Shown here: positions 23,409-24,869 of the stretch, piece after piece
Layout of the letters: each line of letters opens with the position of its first letter
How positions within the stretch are numbered: position 1 is the stretch's first letter
Source: Perkinsus olseni
Taxonomy: Eukaryota > Perkinsozoa > Perkinsida > Perkinsidae
Length of the DNA stretch: 24,869 nt
Assembly (NCBI GenBank): GCA_013115135.1
Contig: JABANP010000651.1
Span: 1 to 24,869 of the forward strand
Direction: 5' to 3'
Program-made: the position numbers and the translations under genes
The notes under the pieces: generated by a model
The model's database searches: none
What the model was told of the DNA's origin: nothing
What the model saw: the letters and a program-made list of their open reading frames with translations, nothing else

Positions 23409-24869
23409 AAATGAAATTCACATCGTTCAACTCTTGTAAATCAATCGCAGCGCTCGAGGATCTGCGATCAAAAGTAGACCTTGGGGATGCAGTTGTCCTT
23501 CTACAGGAGCCCCCATGGGCTCTAAGGGACCACTGGGCCGGTTTTACCGTAGTTAGGTCCTTAGGTAAGGGTACCGGGGCTCAAGAATCGCGGCCGCGGG
23601 CTGCGATACTGGTGCCGCCTGAGACCCCCGTTAAGGCTATAGTCAGAGGTGTTGACTTCGTTGCCCTCGACGTCCTCCTTGAGGGCAGATGGCTTACATG
23701 CATCTCGCTTTACATCCCAGTAGATAGCGAGCCATCGGAAATTTTAGAACGCATATCGCAGGAGGCCCTGCTCTCTCATAGATCTGAAGGTATTATAGTA
23801 GGGGCTGATACAAACTCGGCCTCTGCTCTGTGGCACTCTAAGGCTAGCCAGGTACCGTCTCGCATGCGCGACAGGGGTGAGACTGTCGAACTTTTCCTCA
23901 GCAGATGGGATCTGGAGGTGGTCAATGGTAACAAAGAGACTCCATCTTTTCAGAACGCACGCGGGGATGTAAGCTGGATAGATGCGGCGTGCGTCTCAGC
24001 CAACATTCGCTCGTCCGCTGCTTTAGCCCTTCCTAGCTCTGTATCAGACCACTGCGCCCTTCTATGGGACGTACACTGGGGAAATGACCCTCTTGCGACC
24101 GACCGCAAATTTTGCGGCGGACGCCTCCGTCGGCAACGGCGTTACGCCAATAACACAGACTGGCTCAACTTCGAAGCTGAAGTACACAAAATGGGATCGT
24201 CGTTGGAACCAGCGTCGATCAACGAGGTTGAAGTGCTCGCGAAACGGGTCCAAGCAGTGATAGCGAGAGCGGTGCGAGTAGCGACTCCGGTATACACCCG
24301 GAAGCGGAAGAGAGACGACAATGCTCAATGGTGGTCACCGGAGCTGTCACGCTTAAGACGAGATTGCTCCAGAAAGCAGGCTGCTCTACGCAAGGCCCGG
24401 AGCCAAGGTAGGCTCAACATCGAGGCTATTGCAGAAGCATCAAGAATAGCTAGGAGACGTTACACTCATGCGATCAAGAAAGCCAAAGGTAAGAGCTTCA
24501 GGGACTGGGTCAGCCGCCTTGGGGACACACGAGCCCTGAAGTCCCTTCTGGAAGAGGCACCGGTCAACGTAGAATCGGTCGACGCCGAAGAAGCAGCGTC
24601 CACATTCTTCGGAGACACCGTCTCCCCTAGGGTGTACATTCCTAGCACTCGGGCCTCACTTGAAGATATGGGAGGACCAGTCTCTCGAGAAGAGCTTGAA
24701 AGTGCTATAGCTGCTCGTCCCAAAGGCCGAGCATCTGGATCTGACGACGTCGCGTACGAACACATCCACGTAGCTTGGAGATGTAACGGCCGTTGGGCTG
24801 CCGCTTTGAGCCTGCTCATGACAGCGATCCTCCGTTTCCAATATTTCCCAAAGGTGCTTTCAGGGCGCT
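23405..24869 (+). CDS. LINE ORF2, endonuclease and reverse transcriptase (cut by window end)
   Basis: 488 codons are visible with no stop. The N-terminal endonuclease nicks target DNA to prime reverse transcription; its motifs are Asn9 (FTSFNS), Glu35 (LLQEPP), the SLYIPVD strand near 102, Asp135 and Asn137 (VGADTNSASALWHS) and Asp215-His216 (SVSDH). A basic linker follows, then the start of RT (about residue 440): RPKGRASGSDDV, the equivalent of the K.APG.DGI element, then YFPKVLSG, the equivalent of FP..W. RT catalytic aspartates, and any RNase H, lie beyond the window. ATG 23405 is chosen because it overlaps the preceding stop and the motifs begin at once; an in-frame TGA lies at 23357. 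Confidence 0.85.
   Translation, partial: MKMKFTSFNSCKSIAALEDLRSKVDLGDAVVLLQEPPWALRDHWAGFTVVRSLGKGTGAQESRPRAAILVPPETPVKAIVRGVDFVALDVLLEGRWLTCISLYIPVDSEPSEILERISQEALLSHRSEGIIVGADTNSASALWHSKASQVPSRMRDRGETVELFLSRWDLEVVNGNKETPSFQNARGDVSWIDAACVSANIRSSAALALPSSVSDHCALLWDVHWGNDPLATDRKFCGGRLRRQRRYANNTDWLNFEAEVHKMGSSLEPASINEVEVLAKRVQAVIARAVRVATPVYTRKRKRDDNAQWWSPELSRLRRDCSRKQAALRKARSQGRLNIEAIAEASRIARRRYTHAIKKAKGKSFRDWVSRLGDTRALKSLLEEAPVNVESVDAEEAASTFFGDTVSPRVYIPSTRASLEDMGGPVSREELESAIAARPKGRASGSDDVAYEHIHVAWRCNGRWAAALSLLMTAILRFQYFPKVLSGR

Larger units (their letters stand above)
21796..24869 (+). mobile_element. APE-type non-LTR retrotransposon (LINE), 5' part
   Basis: ORF1 with zinc knuckles, then an apurinic-type endonuclease and the start of reverse transcriptase, all in order on one strand with open frames and running off the right edge. 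Open frames through all visible catalytic motifs suggest a young, possibly active copy. The 5' end is not defined; the ATG of ORF1 is at 21796. Confidence 0.85.

Overview
The window looks nuclear and eukaryotic: sparse genes, short secreted proteins, several DNA transposons, a tRNA-like pol III element and non-LTR retrotransposons with APE endonuclease and RNase H domains. Gene style (families of short secreted proteins, few visible introns) suggests an alveolate protist, perhaps a perkinsid such as Perkinsus. That is inference; no ribosomal or marker gene is present.

Layout. 137-2678 (-): a coiled-coil, Gag-like ORF split by a 731-bp non-autonomous hAT-type element (TIR CAGGGTGGTAAAT, 8-bp TSD TACAAAAC). 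2738-3357 (+): broken GNAT acetyltransferase. 5086-5631 (+) and 18101-18868 (-): two secreted paralogues of unknown function. 6490-7945 (-): 5'-truncated LINE 3' end with RNase H. 8100-21650: a dispersed segmental duplication carrying a secreted eight-cysteine peptide gene, with intact copies at 8897 and 14209, a rearranged remnant at 9755/10052 and a split copy at 20125. A 2.5-kb TIR element (11321-13816, internally duplicated) sits upstream of the second copy, and the fourth copy preserves its empty site. 15260-17830: foldback element and a palindrome-dense tract. 21796-24869 (+): 5' part of an APE-type LINE (ORF1 with three zinc knuckles, then ORF2 endonuclease and the start of RT, cut by the window edge).

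Main discovery. The non-coding DNA is sprinkled with 22-bp motifs that obey one exact rule. For an 8-bp word T=N1..N8 the sequence reads N1-N7, then the reverse complement of T, then N2-N8. I count 18 perfect and 11 near-perfect copies; chance predicts about 1e-4 perfect copies. In seven places a paralogous segment in the same window lacks the 14 extra bases. The rule is what is expected if an element with an 8-bp target duplication excises by the hAT flank-hairpin chemistry (1-nt offset nick) and the two opened hairpins anneal through the duplicated 8 bp. An 8-bp-TSD hAT-like element is present in the window. Longer odd palindromes with a single-base centre (up to 23+1+23) may be one-sided products of the same process. 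Intact coding sequences (both secreted paralogues, the peptide genes, the LINE ORFs) contain none.
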